A stretch of 64,000 nucleotides of DNA from positions 1-64,000 of the forward strand of contig NZ_VUKA01000004.1 of the NCBI RefSeq assembly GCF_008386565.1. Direction: 5' to 3'. Below the pieces are notes generated by a model. It had not been told where the DNA came from and searched no databases. It worked only from the letters and a program-made list of their open reading frames with translations. This stretch comes from Teichococcus oryzae (GTDB lineage Bacteria > Pseudomonadota > Alphaproteobacteria > Acetobacterales > Acetobacteraceae). Position 1 is the first letter of the stretch. Every line of letters starts with the position of its first letter. Made by a program: the position numbers and the translations under genes. This document shows, piece after piece, positions 41,994 through 51,618 of this stretch.

Positions 41994-43234
41994 CCGACGC
42001 CATCCCCCTCCCCGAAGGCAAGGGCCTGGCCGCTTCCGCCGGCGCCCTGGCCGGGCTGAAGGTGATCGACCTGACGCGGGTGCTCGGCGGCCCCTATTGC
42101 ACCATGATCCTCGCCGACCATGGCGCCGAGGTGATCAAGATCGAGCCGCCCCAGGGCGACGAGGTACGCGAATGGGGCCCTCCCTTCGGCCCCGAGGAGC
42201 TGGGCGGCGCGGCCAGCTATTTCATCGGCGTCAACCGCAACAAGCAATCCGTGGCGCTCGACCTCGCCAAGCCGCAGGGGCGGGAGGTGCTGCTGCGCCT
42301 GCTGGAAGACGCCGATGTTCTGGTGGAGAACTTCAAGCCTGGCTCCATGGAGAAATGGGGCCTCGGCTACGAGGCCGTGCTGCGGGAGCGTTTCCCTAAG
42401 CTGGTGCATTGCCGCGTGTCGGGCTTCGGCGCCACCGGGCCGCGCGGCGGGCTGCCGGGCTATGACGCCATCGTGCAGGCCATGGTCGGGCTGATGTCGA
42501 TCAACGGCACGCCGGACAGCGGGCCGGTGCGCATGGCGACGCCGATCGTCGACCTGGCGACCGGCCTTTATTCCTCCATCGGCATCCTGATGGCGCTGCA
42601 GGAACGGTCGCGCTCCGGCCAGGGTCAGTTCGTGGACATGACGCTGCATGATTGCGGCATGGCCCTGCTGCACCCGCACGCCGCCAACTTCCTGCTCAAC
42701 GGCAAGCGGCCGAAGCCGACCGGCAATCCGCACCCGAACATCTCGCCCTATTCGGCGTTCCGCACCAGCACCTGCCAGATCTTCGTCGCCTGCGGCAATG
42801 ACCCCGCCTTCCGCAAGCTTTGCGCCTTTCTGGGCCTCGACAGCCTGCCGGACGACCCGCGCTTCCGCACCAATGGCGACCGCGTCACCAACCGCGACGC
42901 GCTGACCGCTATCCTGGAAGAGCGGCTGTCGGAGGAGGACGGCCATTCCCTCTGCGACCGGTTGCTCGCCGCCGGCCTGCCCGCCGGGCCGGTGCTGAAC
43001 GTGGATGAGGCGCTGGCCGAGCCGCACACGGAGCACCGCGCCATGGTGACGGAGCTGGGCGGATTCCGCGCCCTGGGCACGCCGGTGAAGCTGTCCCGCA
43101 CGCCGGGCGGCACCCGCGCCGCGCCGCCGCGCTTCGGCCAGCATGGCGAGGCGGTGCTGGGCCGCCATGGCTATTCGGCGGAGGAGATCGCGGCCCTCAA
43201 GGCGGAAGGCGTGCTGTTCGACCGGCGCCGCTGA
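41990..43234 (+). CDS. CaiB/BaiF class III CoA-transferase
   Basis: The 414-residue protein has the family III pattern: LAGLKVIDLTRVLGGPYCTMILADHGAEVIKIE, NRNKQSVALDL and DVLVENFKPGSMEKWGLGY. The catalytic Asp lies in PGYDAIVQAM (near 155). Such enzymes move CoA between carboxylic acids. Coupling by ATGA to a class I CoA-transferase pair is unusual and suggests a pathway needing two acid activations. Confidence 0.85.
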   Translation: MTDAIPLPEGKGLAASAGALAGLKVIDLTRVLGGPYCTMILADHGAEVIKIEPPQGDEVREWGPPFGPEELGGAASYFIGVNRNKQSVALDLAKPQGREVLLRLLEDADVLVENFKPGSMEKWGLGYEAVLRERFPKLVHCRVSGFGATGPRGGLPGYDAIVQAMVGLMSINGTPDSGPVRMATPIVDLATGLYSSIGILMALQERSRSGQGQFVDMTLHDCGMALLHPHAANFLLNGKRPKPTGNPHPNISPYSAFRTSTCQIFVACGNDPAFRKLCAFLGLDSLPDDPRFRTNGDRVTNRDALTAILEERLSEEDGHSLCDRLLAAGLPAGPVLNVDEALAEPHTEHRAMVTELGGFRALGTPVKLSRTPGGTRAAPPRFGQHGEAVLGRHGYSAEEIAALKAEGVLFDRRR

Positions 43235-43315
43235 TTCCCGGGCAAGGAGCGGCGGTGGCGGCCGCCGGCGGTGCCGCTAGGGTGCCGCCATGCCAATAAC
43301 GCCGAGTCCCGCTCC

Positions 43316-44242
43316 ATGACGCCCCGCCTGTGGGGATTGTTGCTGCTGCTGTCCCTGCTCTGGGGCGGCAGCTTCATGTTCATCAACATCGCCGTTCAGG
43401 CCTGGCCGCCTTTGACCGTGGTGCTTTCGCGCGTGGTCCTGGCTTCCGCGCTGCTGTGGCTGCTGGCGGGGATGCAGCGGCAGCGCCTGCCCCTGACCAG
43501 GCCGGTGCTGCTCGCCTGCCTCGGCATGTCGCTGCTCAACAACCTGATCCCCTTCATCCTGATCGCCTGGGCGCAGCAAAGCATCTCGAGCAGCCTGGCC
43601 TCGGTGGTGAATGCGGCGACGCCCGTGCTCACCGCCCTGGTCGCGCATGTGGCGACGCGGGATGAGAAGCTGACCGGCCCGCGCCTGGGCGGCGTGCTGC
43701 TGGGCCTCGCCGGGGTCGCCGTGCTGGCCGGGCCCGCCGCCTTCGCGCCCGACGACGGCAGCGGCGCTGAGTTGCCGGGCATCCTGGCGGGGCTGGGCGC
43801 GTGCCTGAGCTATGCGATGGCCGCGGTCTGGGGGCGGCGCTTCCGGCGGCTGGGTGTGGCGCCGCTGCCGGCGGCGGCGGGGCAGACCAGCACCTCCATC
43901 CTGCTGGTGCTGCCCCTGGTGCTGTGGTTCGACGCGCCCTGGAACCTGTTCTGGCCGGATGGGGCGACCCTTCTGGTCATCCTGGCACTGGGGCTGCTGT
44001 CCACCGGCCTCGCCTATGCCCTGTTCTTCCGCATCCTGGCGGAAGGCGGCGCCACCAACTCCGCGCTGGTGACGCAGCTTGTGCCGGTGACGGCCATCCT
44101 GCTCGGCGTCATCGTGCTGGGCGAGGCGCTGTTGCCCCGCCACCTTGCCGGCATGGTGCTGATCGCGGGCGGCTTCGCCTTGCTGGATGGCCGCCTTTCG
44201 CGGCGTTTCGCGGCACGGCTCAGGCGGCCTTCACCTCCTTGA
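43316..44242 (+). CDS. EamA/DMT-family transporter
   Basis: The 308-residue inner-membrane protein has ten predicted helices in two EamA repeats: [22 protein letters not shown] at the start and [24 protein letters not shown] with [13 protein letters not shown] in the second repeat. Family members export metabolites or amino acids. ATG 43316 is preferred to a frame start at 43271. Its end overlaps the convergent chemoreceptor gene by 23 bases. Confidence 0.85.
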   Translation: MTPRLWGLLLLLSLLWGGSFMFINIAVQAWPPLTVVLSRVVLASALLWLLAGMQRQRLPLTRPVLLACLGMSLLNNLIPFILIAWAQQSISSSLASVVNAATPVLTALVAHVATRDEKLTGPRLGGVLLGLAGVAVLAGPAAFAPDDGSGAELPGILAGLGACLSYAMAAVWGRRFRRLGVAPLPAAAGQTSTSILLVLPLVLWFDAPWNLFWPDGATLLVILALGLLSTGLAYALFFRILAEGGATNSALVTQLVPVTAILLGVIVLGEALLPRHLAGMVLIAGGFALLDGRLSRRFAARLRRPSPP

Positions 44243-45890
44243 GGAAGCGGGCCACCTGCTGGCGCAGCGTGTCGCTGGTTCCGGACAGCTCGCCGGCGGC
44301 GACCCGCACCTGATCGGCGGCGCGGCCATTGTCTTCCGCCGCGCTGCGCACCACCGCCGTTTCCCGCGACACGGCCCCGGCCGCTTCCGCCGTGCCGGCG
44401 ATGTTGCGGGCGATCTCCTGGGTGGCGGCGCCCTGCTCCTCGACGGCCGCGGCGATGGCGGCGGCGGTCTGGTCGATCTCGGCCACCACATGCGCGATGG
44501 CGCGGATCGCCTCCACCGCCAGCCCGGTGGCGCCCTGGATCGCGCCGACCTGCTGGCCGATCTCCTCCGTGGCCTTCGCGGTCTGGGAGGCGAGCGACTT
44601 CACCTCGGACGCCACCACGGCGAAGCCCTTCCCCGCCTCGCCGGCCCGCGCCGCCTCGATGGTGGCGTTCAGGGCGAGCAGGTTGGTCTGGCCGGCGATG
44701 TCGGAGATCAGCTTCACCACATCGCCGATCCTGTTGGCGGTTTCGGCGAGCTCGCGCACCGCACGGTCGGTCCGCTCGGTTTCCTCGACGGCGCGGCGCG
44801 ACACCTCGGCGGAGCGGCTGACCTGGCGGGTGATCTCGCCGATGGAGGCGGTCAGCTCCTCGGTGGCCGCCGCCGCGGTCTGCGCGTTGCTCGACGCGCC
44901 TTCCGAGGCGGTGGACAGGGTGCGGGTGAGACGGGCGCCCTCATCGGCGCTGCGGGTCATTTCAACGGAAGTGCCGTTCAGCCGCTGCGCCGCGCCCTGC
45001 AGCGTGGCCAGGGCCTGGCTGGTTTCCTCGCCGAAGCGGCCGACCAGCGTTTCCAGCCGGCGGCCGCGCTCTTGCTGCGCGCGATCCACCTCCGCCTGCG
45101 CCGTGGCGAGGCGCTCGCCTTCCTGCACCTTGGCGCGGAACACCTCCAGCGCGCGGGCCATGGCACCGATCTCGTCGGCATTGTCCCGGTCGGCCACCGG
45201 GACCGACAGGTCGCCGGCGGTCATGCGTTCCATGCTGCCCGTCAGGCGCAGCACCGGCAGGCTGACGCGGGCGATGAGGTTGAAGCCGATCAGCGCCACC
45301 AGCACCGCACCGGCGCACAAGGCGGCGATGATCATCCAGAACGCCGTGTCATAAGTGCGGCCGGCCAGGTCCGTGGCGGCATGGGCGCCATCGATGTTGT
45401 AGGCCGTCAGCTGGTCCAGCGTCTTGTCGAAGGCCTCGAAGGCTTCCCGGATGACGCCGCCGGTGCGGATCGCCGCGCCCCCCTTGTCCCCGGCATGGCT
45501 CATCGCCTGGGTTTGCGGCAGCAGCTCGACATAGGCGGCCCAGTTGCGCAGCAGCTCCTGATGGAGGGCGCGCGCCTGCGGGCTCGTCGCCAGCCGCTCA
45601 TATTCGGCGATGGCGCGGCCCGCGCGGGCCCGTGTGGCGTCGATGTCGCGGTCGATCGCCTGCAGGGTGGCCAGGTCGGTCATGACGATGTGGCGCATCA
45701 CCAGCTGGCGCAGATGCAGCCCCTGGCGCGCGATGCCGCTGCTTGCCTCCAGGCCCGGCAGCCAGTTGCGGGTGATGTTCTCGGAAACCGTCTGCATGGT
45801 GGCCATGCGCTGCAGCGCGAAGCCGCCCAGGGCCACGAAGCTGAGCAGCATAACGGCCAGCGAAGCGGTGATTCGGGTCTTAAGGCTCAC
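44220..45890 (-). CDS. methyl-accepting chemotaxis protein
   Basis: The 556-residue chemoreceptor has an N-terminal helix (about 8-28) and a periplasmic four-helix-bundle sensor to about 185. A second membrane helix ([20 protein letters not shown]), a HAMP domain and the signalling hairpin follow, with [34 protein letters not shown] 45890 has GGGAGGAT upstream. No C-terminal CheR/CheB pentapeptide is seen. No che genes are nearby, so it is an orphan receptor with unknown ligand. Confidence 0.9.
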   Translation of the reverse strand: MSLKTRITASLAVMLLSFVALGGFALQRMATMQTVSENITRNWLPGLEASSGIARQGLHLRQLVMRHIVMTDLATLQAIDRDIDATRARAGRAIAEYERLATSPQARALHQELLRNWAAYVELLPQTQAMSHAGDKGGAAIRTGGVIREAFEAFDKTLDQLTAYNIDGAHAATDLAGRTYDTAFWMIIAALCAGAVLVALIGFNLIARVSLPVLRLTGSMERMTAGDLSVPVADRDNADEIGAMARALEVFRAKVQEGERLATAQAEVDRAQQERGRRLETLVGRFGEETSQALATLQGAAQRLNGTSVEMTRSADEGARLTRTLSTASEGASSNAQTAAAATEELTASIGEITRQVSRSAEVSRRAVEETERTDRAVRELAETANRIGDVVKLISDIAGQTNLLALNATIEAARAGEAGKGFAVVASEVKSLASQTAKATEEIGQQVGAIQGATGLAVEAIRAIAHVVAEIDQTAAAIAAAVEEQGAATQEIARNIAGTAEAAGAVSRETAVVRSAAEDNGRAADQVRVAAGELSGTSDTLRQQVARFLKEVKAA

Positions 45891-46105
45891 AGGGATCCTC
45901 CCGGGCGGGGCTGACAAGTCGGTTGACGCCTCGCGGCAGTGTGAGCCCGAAGAATGAAAAAATTCCTTTCGGAGGCGTTCCTGATCGCCGCTGGCCATGC
46001 TGGCCGGCCGCCCCATCCCGCTCAGGGTTTCTTCATGTTCATCCCGAAGGATCAACCAAGGATCGCGGCAGGAGGCCCGGACACGAAATCCGAGGATCAT
46101 CCCAG

Positions 46106-47674
46106 GTGCCGCCCCCGATCTCAGCCCATGGCGACGTGCCCAACACCATCCTGGAAAACAACCGGTCCGGCGACTGGATCGGCAGGCTGACGCTGAGCAC
46201 GCCGGAGCTGCCGCTGGAAGCCGAGCTGACCGGCGCCGGCGCCCGGTTCTTCGAGGCCTCGGTGGATCATCCCAGCGGCGCCATCACCATCCTGCCGGTC
46301 ATGACCTTTGACCGGGAAGGCTATGCGGCGGGCGCCGACCCGGTGTTCACCTTCGGGCTGCGGGTCAGGCTGGCCGGCGGCTGGCAGGAGGTCAGCGGCA
46401 GCTGGTCGGTGACGCTGCTGGGGATCGAGGACGCGCCGCCAAGCCGCATCTTCTTCGCCGCGGGCGGCTTCGTGCTGGAAAGCGACGTGGGCGGCATCAT
46501 CGGCCGCGTCCAGGGCGGCGATCCCGACACGGGCACCAGCAAGCTCACCTATGCGCTGGTCGGCCAGGATGACTGGTTCTTCGAGATCGTCGACAAGAAC
46601 ATCCTCAAGCTGCGCGAGGGCGTCGATCTGCTGGGCCTCGGCGGCACGGTGAAGCACATCATGATCGAGGTGTCCGACGGCTTCCACGAAGCCGCCTTCC
46701 TGCTCGCCATCGATGTCCTGAACACCACCGACGAGGACACCACGCCCGCGCCGCCGCCGGTGATCCCGCCGCAGGACCCTCCGCAGGAGCCGCCCGGCGG
46801 CGATGGCGGCACCGATCCCGGCGGTAACGGCCCTGGCACGGGCGGTCCAGGCACGGGCGACCCCGGCACGAATGATCCAGGCACGGGCGATCCCGGAACC
46901 GGGGATGGTGGCGGCACCACCCCTGGCAATCCCGGCCCCGAAACCCCCAGCCCAGGAACACCTGACCCAGGGACACCTGGAAACCCGGACCCCGACCCAG
47001 GGGAGCCAACGGAGCCGAACCAGCCGCCGCCCGATCCTCCTCCGCCCCCTCCCCCACCCCCGCCGGCGGAATGGCATGTCCAGGCGCAGCTCACGGTCGG
47101 TCCGGCCGGAAGAATGGTCGTGACTTGGCAGGCGGAACAGGACCGGGGCCAGCCGCAACCGGTCCTGCTGTCCGGCGCGGAGCAATGGCAGCCGCCGGAT
47201 CTCGTGCTCCGCAACCTCGCCACGTGGGTGATCCCGCGCGAAGGCCTGCCGGCCGAGCTGCAACTGGCCGACGCGCTGGTGGCGCTGGCTTCCTCCGGCC
47301 ATGCCGGCTCATGGCCGCTGCTGCCGAATGCTCCCACAAGCCTGATCGGCCTGTTTCACCTGATCCTGGACCAGGAACCGGCCTCCGGCGCCGCGCTGAC
47401 GGATCAGCAGGTGGTGGCGCTGCTGTTGCAGCCTGGCGAGGATCAAAGCCTGAACGGTGCGCATTTCAGCTTCGAGACGGAGCGGAGCTTCGCGCTGGGC
47501 TTGTCCGGCGCGGCACGGCTGGTCGAACCCGCCCTCCATCCGGGCGAGGCGCCGCGCGCCGGCTCCTGGAGCCCCGCCGCGACGGAAGCCGGATTCGCGG
47601 CGGCCTTGTTCGGCTCCACCTTCCCGGGAATGGCCCATCCCGAAACGGCCCAGCCCGATCTGCTTGGATGGTAG
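46106..47674 (+). CDS. cadherin-like protein with Pro/Gly repeat linker
   Basis: The product is about 522 residues from GTG 46106 (start uncertain; GAGG lies upstream). Residues about 10-215 contain two cadherin-like beta-sandwich repeats: [31 protein letters not shown] and [20 protein letters not shown] low-complexity linker of PGTGDPGT-type units and a polyproline run (about 225-320) precede a C-terminal domain of about 200 residues that I do not recognise. No signal peptide is visible, so export would need a C-terminal type I-like signal. A surface or adhesion role is inference. Confidence 0.65.
   Translation: MPPPISAHGDVPNTILENNRSGDWIGRLTLSTPELPLEAELTGAGARFFEASVDHPSGAITILPVMTFDREGYAAGADPVFTFGLRVRLAGGWQEVSGSWSVTLLGIEDAPPSRIFFAAGGFVLESDVGGIIGRVQGGDPDTGTSKLTYALVGQDDWFFEIVDKNILKLREGVDLLGLGGTVKHIMIEVSDGFHEAAFLLAIDVLNTTDEDTTPAPPPVIPPQDPPQEPPGGDGGTDPGGNGPGTGGPGTGDPGTNDPGTGDPGTGDGGGTTPGNPGPETPSPGTPDPGTPGNPDPDPGEPTEPNQPPPDPPPPPPPPPPAEWHVQAQLTVGPAGRMVVTWQAEQDRGQPQPVLLSGAEQWQPPDLVLRNLATWVIPREGLPAELQLADALVALASSGHAGSWPLLPNAPTSLIGLFHLILDQEPASGAALTDQQVVALLLQPGEDQSLNGAHFSFETERSFALGLSGAARLVEPALHPGEAPRAGSWSPAATEAGFAAALFGSTFPGMAHPETAQPDLLGW
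46795..47065 (+). repeat. Pro/Gly-rich coding repeat tract
   Basis: Imperfect 15-18 bp repeats of the type GGCACGGGCGATCCCGG encode PGTGDPGT-like units, then give way to a CCN-rich stretch encoding about ten prolines. Such tracts vary in length by slippage and probably act as a flexible spacer between folded domains. Confidence 0.65.
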
Positions 47675-47752
47675 AGAAACCCGCCGGCATTTCTTGCGAG
47701 GCATTCTCATCCGCTCTAGCGTTCGGATGGAACAGCAGGGGAGTTCCAGCCC

Positions 47753-48190
47753 GTGGCAACACATGGCCTGCCCATCTGGCCCTGGACGCAGTCGGAGGCC
47801 GACGAACTGCCCCCGCCCGAGCGGCTTCTGCTGGATGTCCTCCGCAGCGGAATGATGGCGGCGGCGAAAGGGCATCCTGTTCTGCCGGCGCTGCGCCTGG
47901 TGCTGGTCACGGAAGATGCGGTCTCGGCAGCGCCGGCGCTGGACATGGTGCTGCGGCTGGCGCAGCGCCATGTGTCTCCCGCGCCGCCTTTTCATTCCGG
48001 CCTGACGGATGACGAAGCCGCGCTGCTCCTGGCTTTCGCCCTGGGCCAGCGCGCCCCCCGGCGGGAAGCGCTGGCGGCGCTGCTGCGCCTCATGCCCGCG
48101 CCGGAGGCCACGGCGGCCCTGCCCGCCCTGTTGCAGGCGGGGTCATGCCTGCGGCGGGCGGGCCTGCTGTTGCGCAACCCGCTGCGCTGA
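47753..48190 (+). CDS. hypothetical helical protein
   Basis: The 145-residue protein is not recognised. GTG 47753 has AGGGGAG upstream. It is Ala/Leu-rich and almost entirely helical (LALGQRAPRREALAALLRLMPAPEATAALPALLQAG), with no signal or clear membrane helix. It follows the cadherin-like gene by 78 bases in the same direction, so it may be its chaperone or export partner, though this is speculation. Confidence 0.5.
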   Translation: MATHGLPIWPWTQSEADELPPPERLLLDVLRSGMMAAAKGHPVLPALRLVLVTEDAVSAAPALDMVLRLAQRHVSPAPPFHSGLTDDEAALLLAFALGQRAPRREALAALLRLMPAPEATAALPALLQAGSCLRRAGLLLRNPLR

Positions 48191-48212
48191 TCGGTCGGGC
48201 GGGACCGCCCAT

Positions 48213-48235
48213 GCCGGGGAGGTGGGTTCCCCGGC
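48213..48235. terminator. hairpin between convergent genes
   Basis: GCCGGGGA (48213-48220) and TCCCCGGC (48228-48235) form a perfect 8-bp stem with a 7-base loop. It lies between the convergent ends of the 145-residue gene and the HemY-like gene and could serve both directions. A good T-run is lacking. Confidence 0.4.
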
Positions 48236-48254
48236 CGGTTTCAGCCCGCGCTGG

Positions 48255-49496
48255 TCAGCCCCAGGCGATGCGGCCTGGCGTGTTGCACTGGTCGCAAACC
48301 GGCTTCCAGGCGGCATGGGTTTTTCCGCAATGGCCGCAGCGCCAGCGGGGCTCCGGCCTGGCGCTGGTCGCGGCCCGCAGCCACTTGGCCTCGGCGGTCC
48401 GGAACACCGGCCCTTCGCCATGTTCCGCCTGTTCCAGGTCGACCAGCAGCAGATAGGCGCGGGCATCGGCCTCGCCGCTCTCGACCAGCGCTTCCAGTTC
48501 CGATCTCGCCCGGCCCGTCAGCCCGGCCAGCAGGGCCAGCCGTGCCAGAAGCAGCCGGCTTTCGGCATGGGTGCGGTTTTCCGCCACCAGCGCTTCCGCC
48601 AGCTTCACCCGGGCCAGCGGGTCGGCCTCGCCTTCCAGATAAGCCTGGGCGATGTCCGGATGCGGTGCCGCGCGCCAGCCCTGCTCCAGCACCGAGCGGG
48701 CCTTGCGGGTGGAACCGGCGGCAGCCAGCCGGGCGGCATGCGCCACGGTGGCCGGGGCGAAGGCCGGATCGGCCTGGAAGGCCTGCTTCTCGTAATCGGC
48801 GGCCCGCGCCGGCTCCGGCTCCTGCTGGGCGGCGGCCAGGGCCAGGGAAGCCCTGGGTGTGTCGGCCGGCGCCAGGGTCAGGGCCTCCCGCCAGTCCTGG
48901 GTGCGCAGCGCCAGCATGGCGCGCTCCTCGCGCAGCCAGGTGGTGCCGGGGCGCGCGGCCTCGGCTTCCCGCGCCAGTTGCTGCGCCGCCGGCCAGTCCT
49001 GCCGCTGGATCGCCTGGCGCAACAGGCCGCGCAGGCCGATGAAGCGGGCATCCTCCCGCTTGGCCAGGGCCTGGAAGGCTTCGGTGGCGGCGGCTTCCTG
49101 GCCGGCCATGCGCTCGGCCTCGGCGGTCAGCAGCAGCAATTGCGGGTTGTCGCCCATCAGGCGCCGGGCGCGCATCACCTCGCCGCGCGCCGCTTCCGGC
49201 GCGCCCGCGGCCATGGACACCAGCGCCCTGGTCAGCGCGGCCTCGCCCTTTTCCCGGTTGCGGGCCTCGCGCTTGGCGCGCGCCCGCGCCGGCCAGTTCA
49301 CCAGGGCGCGCCAGGCGACCAGCAACAGGTGCAGAACGGTGAACAGCACCACCAGCAGGATCAGCAGCACCGGCAGGGACAGGCCGATGAAGGTGTCGCC
49401 GACGCGCACCTCCACCACGCCGCCCAGGCGCATCAGCCCCCAGGCAATGCCGACAACAACAAGACACAGCAGCAGGAGCTTGATGGCGCGGCGCAT
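48255..49496 (-). CDS. hemY: HemY N-terminal-domain TPR membrane protein
   Basis: The 413-residue protein has two N-terminal membrane helices (about 4-25 and 38-60) and the HemY_N segment VEVRVGDTFIGLSLPVLLILLVVLF. TPR-like helical repeats follow. It ends with a zinc-ribbon-like CGHC-x12-CDQC. This is the proteobacterial HemY of heme operons, a scaffold of unclear function, not the protoporphyrinogen oxidase of the same name. It overlaps the Mic60-like gene by one base (TGATG). Confidence 0.85.
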   Translation of the reverse strand: MRRAIKLLLLCLVVVGIAWGLMRLGGVVEVRVGDTFIGLSLPVLLILLVVLFTVLHLLLVAWRALVNWPARARAKREARNREKGEAALTRALVSMAAGAPEAARGEVMRARRLMGDNPQLLLLTAEAERMAGQEAAATEAFQALAKREDARFIGLRGLLRQAIQRQDWPAAQQLAREAEAARPGTTWLREERAMLALRTQDWREALTLAPADTPRASLALAAAQQEPEPARAADYEKQAFQADPAFAPATVAHAARLAAAGSTRKARSVLEQGWRAAPHPDIAQAYLEGEADPLARVKLAEALVAENRTHAESRLLLARLALLAGLTGRARSELEALVESGEADARAYLLLVDLEQAEHGEGPVFRTAEAKWLRAATSARPEPRWRCGHCGKTHAAWKPVCDQCNTPGRIAWG

Positions 49497-50869
49497 CAGC
49501 CCTGGCCCCCGGCGCGCAGCGTTTCAAGCGCGGCACGGGCGGCCAGCAGCCCGCGCGCCTCGCCCAGCCATCCGCTCATGGCCGAGCGCACCGGCCCCGG
49601 CAGCGCCTCCACCTTCTGCACGGCGGCGGGCAGGTCGCCCGCATCCAGCGCGCGGCGGGCCTCCTCCAGCTCGCCGCTGATGGCATCGCCCCAGACCACG
49701 TCTTCCCCGCGGCGCACCGTCACCAGGTTGCCCAGGCGCTGCGCGGCGGATTCCCACACGGTCTGCCCTTCCGTGGAAGGCTGAGACTGTGCCCGGGCGG
49801 CGCGGGCCGCGTCGTCGAAGGACAGGCGCAGCGAGGCCTCGGTGGGCGGCGCGGCGGATGCGTAGCGCGACAGGGCCGCCGGCGCCTCCCCCGGCAGGTT
49901 GGCGAGCGCCCGCCCCAGCGGGCGGCCGGCGGCCAGCGCGCTATCGGCGGCGGTGGTGGCGACCAGCACCGCGAGGCGGCGCTCGGCCACGTCCAGGCGG
50001 GATTCACGCTGCTGAAGCACGGCGAAGCGGGCATCCAGCTCCCGGTCGCGCGCCGCAAGCCGCTCGGCCGATGCGCGCTCGGCGGCCGCCATGCGCTCGG
50101 CCGATTCACGTTCAACCGCGGCCACGCGCTGCTGCATGGCGTTCTCCACGGCGGCGAAACGCGGCCCCAGCGCGGCTTCGGCCGAGGCGATGCGCTGCGC
50201 CAGCTGCGACTCGGCGCCATTGATGCGCTGGGACAGGGAACGCTCGGCGGCCTCGATGCGCGCATCGGCGGCACGCTGCAGCGCCTCGCGATCGCTGCGC
50301 TGGCCGGCCACCTGGTCGCGCAGGGCCTGGATCTGGTTGTTCTGGGCGGCGGCACCTTCGCGCAGCGCGGTTTCCAGCGCCGCGAAGCGCTGGCCAGCCT
50401 GGCCTGTCTGTCCGGCCAGCGCCTGCACCTGACCTGTCAGGGCCGGCAGCGAGGCTTGGCCCTGCTCCAGGCGATCAATGCGGCCAAGATCCACCCGGCC
50501 GCGATCCGCCAGGGTGATGCCAAGCGCCGCGAGGGCAACAATGCCGCTGACCACCGCCACCGGCAGGGCGAGGCGGTCATGCCGCTCCGGCGCAGGGGGC
50601 GCCGAAGCGGGACGCGGCACGGAAGGCGTGCCCGATTCCGGGCGCGGCTTCGGCGGCACCGTCGCCGCGGGCGGGGTTGCCTCCATGGGCCGGGCGGCGT
50701 CGGCCGGCTTCGCGGGCGCCGCCTTCGCCTCGGGCGCCGCCGGGGCGGAAGCGGGGGAAGATCCGGCCCCCGCGGGCGGCGCGCCCGGCGTCACCTCGGG
50801 CGGGCGACCCTTGCCGCCATTCTTGCGGCCCGGATCAGACTTCGGGGTGTCTTTCGGCGTATCACTCAT
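49496..50869 (-). CDS. alphaproteobacterial Mic60 (mitofilin)-like protein
   Basis: The 457-residue protein has a Pro/Ala-rich N-terminus, a single membrane helix (about 102-122, LPVAVVSGIVALAALGITLA) and a long coiled coil (about 150-310). The C-terminal mitofilin-like helical domain includes VWGDAISGELEEARRALDAGDLPAAVQKVEALPG. This layout and the position between hemD and hemY match the alphaproteobacterial homologue of Mic60, which shapes intracytoplasmic membranes and outer-membrane contacts. Eight bases overlap hemD. Confidence 0.8.
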   Translation of the reverse strand: MSDTPKDTPKSDPGRKNGGKGRPPEVTPGAPPAGAGSSPASAPAAPEAKAAPAKPADAARPMEATPPAATVPPKPRPESGTPSVPRPASAPPAPERHDRLALPVAVVSGIVALAALGITLADRGRVDLGRIDRLEQGQASLPALTGQVQALAGQTGQAGQRFAALETALREGAAAQNNQIQALRDQVAGQRSDREALQRAADARIEAAERSLSQRINGAESQLAQRIASAEAALGPRFAAVENAMQQRVAAVERESAERMAAAERASAERLAARDRELDARFAVLQQRESRLDVAERRLAVLVATTAADSALAAGRPLGRALANLPGEAPAALSRYASAAPPTEASLRLSFDDAARAARAQSQPSTEGQTVWESAAQRLGNLVTVRRGEDVVWGDAISGELEEARRALDAGDLPAAVQKVEALPGPVRSAMSGWLGEARGLLAARAALETLRAGGQG

Positions 50870-51614
50870 TTTCTGCTCCTGCCCCTCGCTGTCCGGTCAC
50901 CGGCGCCCGCCCCAGCAGAGCCAGCAACGCCTGAAAATCGGGCTTCGCCGTAGCACGGATCCCTCTCCAAGGCATGCCCGCCAGAACCGCCGCAATGCGG
51001 GGAGACAGGGCCAACGCCTCGATATCACGCAAGTTTTCGATCAGGCCCGCCCGATCCAGCAGGGTTTGCGCGATGCTGGCCGAGCGTGGGGACAAAAACA
51101 GCGCCGCACGCACCCTCCCCGCCCGAAGCGCTTCCCCGGCCGAATCGGGCAGCGCATCGGCCGGCTGCGCCAGATAGGTGACGCGCCGCTGCACGGTGAA
51201 GCCGCGCTCCCGCAGGGCCTGGGCCAGCAGGGTGCTGTAGCCACGGCCCACCGCCAGCAGCAGCGGGCCACGCGCCGGATCAAGGCGCCCGGAAACCATG
51301 ACGGCGAGGGAGGCGGCATCGCCCTCCGCTTCCGAGACATCCGTGAAGCCGGCGCGCCGCGCCTCGGCCGCGGTGCCAGGCCCCACCGCCAGCACCGGCC
51401 AGCCAGGATCGGCGGTGCCGGCCAGGGCCCGGGCGGCGGCGCGGCTGGGCAGCACCAGCGCCTGGGGCCGCATGCCCGCCTGGATGCGCAGCGGCAGCGG
51501 GCGCAGCACCAGCGCGGGCGCCAGCACGGGCATCCAGCCCATCGCCGACACCGCCTCGGCCGTTTCGGTACAGCCCGGCTCCGGCCGGGTGATCAGCACG
51601 CCGGGCGGCAACAA
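50862..51614 (-). CDS. hemD: uroporphyrinogen-III synthase
   Basis: The protein of about 250 residues catalyses ring closure and D-ring inversion of hydroxymethylbilane. Sequence conservation in HemD is low; GVLITRPEPG at the N-terminus, LFLSPRSASIAQ and AALSPRIAAVL-like segments fit. Location directly after hemC supports it. The start is unclear: TTG 51614 or TTG 51611 lies just past the hemC stop, GTG 51599 is possible, and ATG 51665 would overlap hemC by 47 bases. Confidence 0.8.
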   Translation of the reverse strand: MLPPGVLITRPEPGCTETAEAVSAMGWMPVLAPALVLRPLPLRIQAGMRPQALVLPSRAAARALAGTADPGWPVLAVGPGTAAEARRAGFTDVSEAEGDAASLAVMVSGRLDPARGPLLLAVGRGYSTLLAQALRERGFTVQRRVTYLAQPADALPDSAGEALRAGRVRAALFLSPRSASIAQTLLDRAGLIENLRDIEALALSPRIAAVLAGMPWRGIRATAKPDFQALLALLGRAPVTGQRGAGAENE

Positions 51615-51618
51615 GGGA

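Noticed and set aside
46795-47065. repeat tract as a possible CRISPR or satellite
   Set aside because: Repeats are in frame inside a coding sequence and encode PGTGDP units; no conserved spacers are present.
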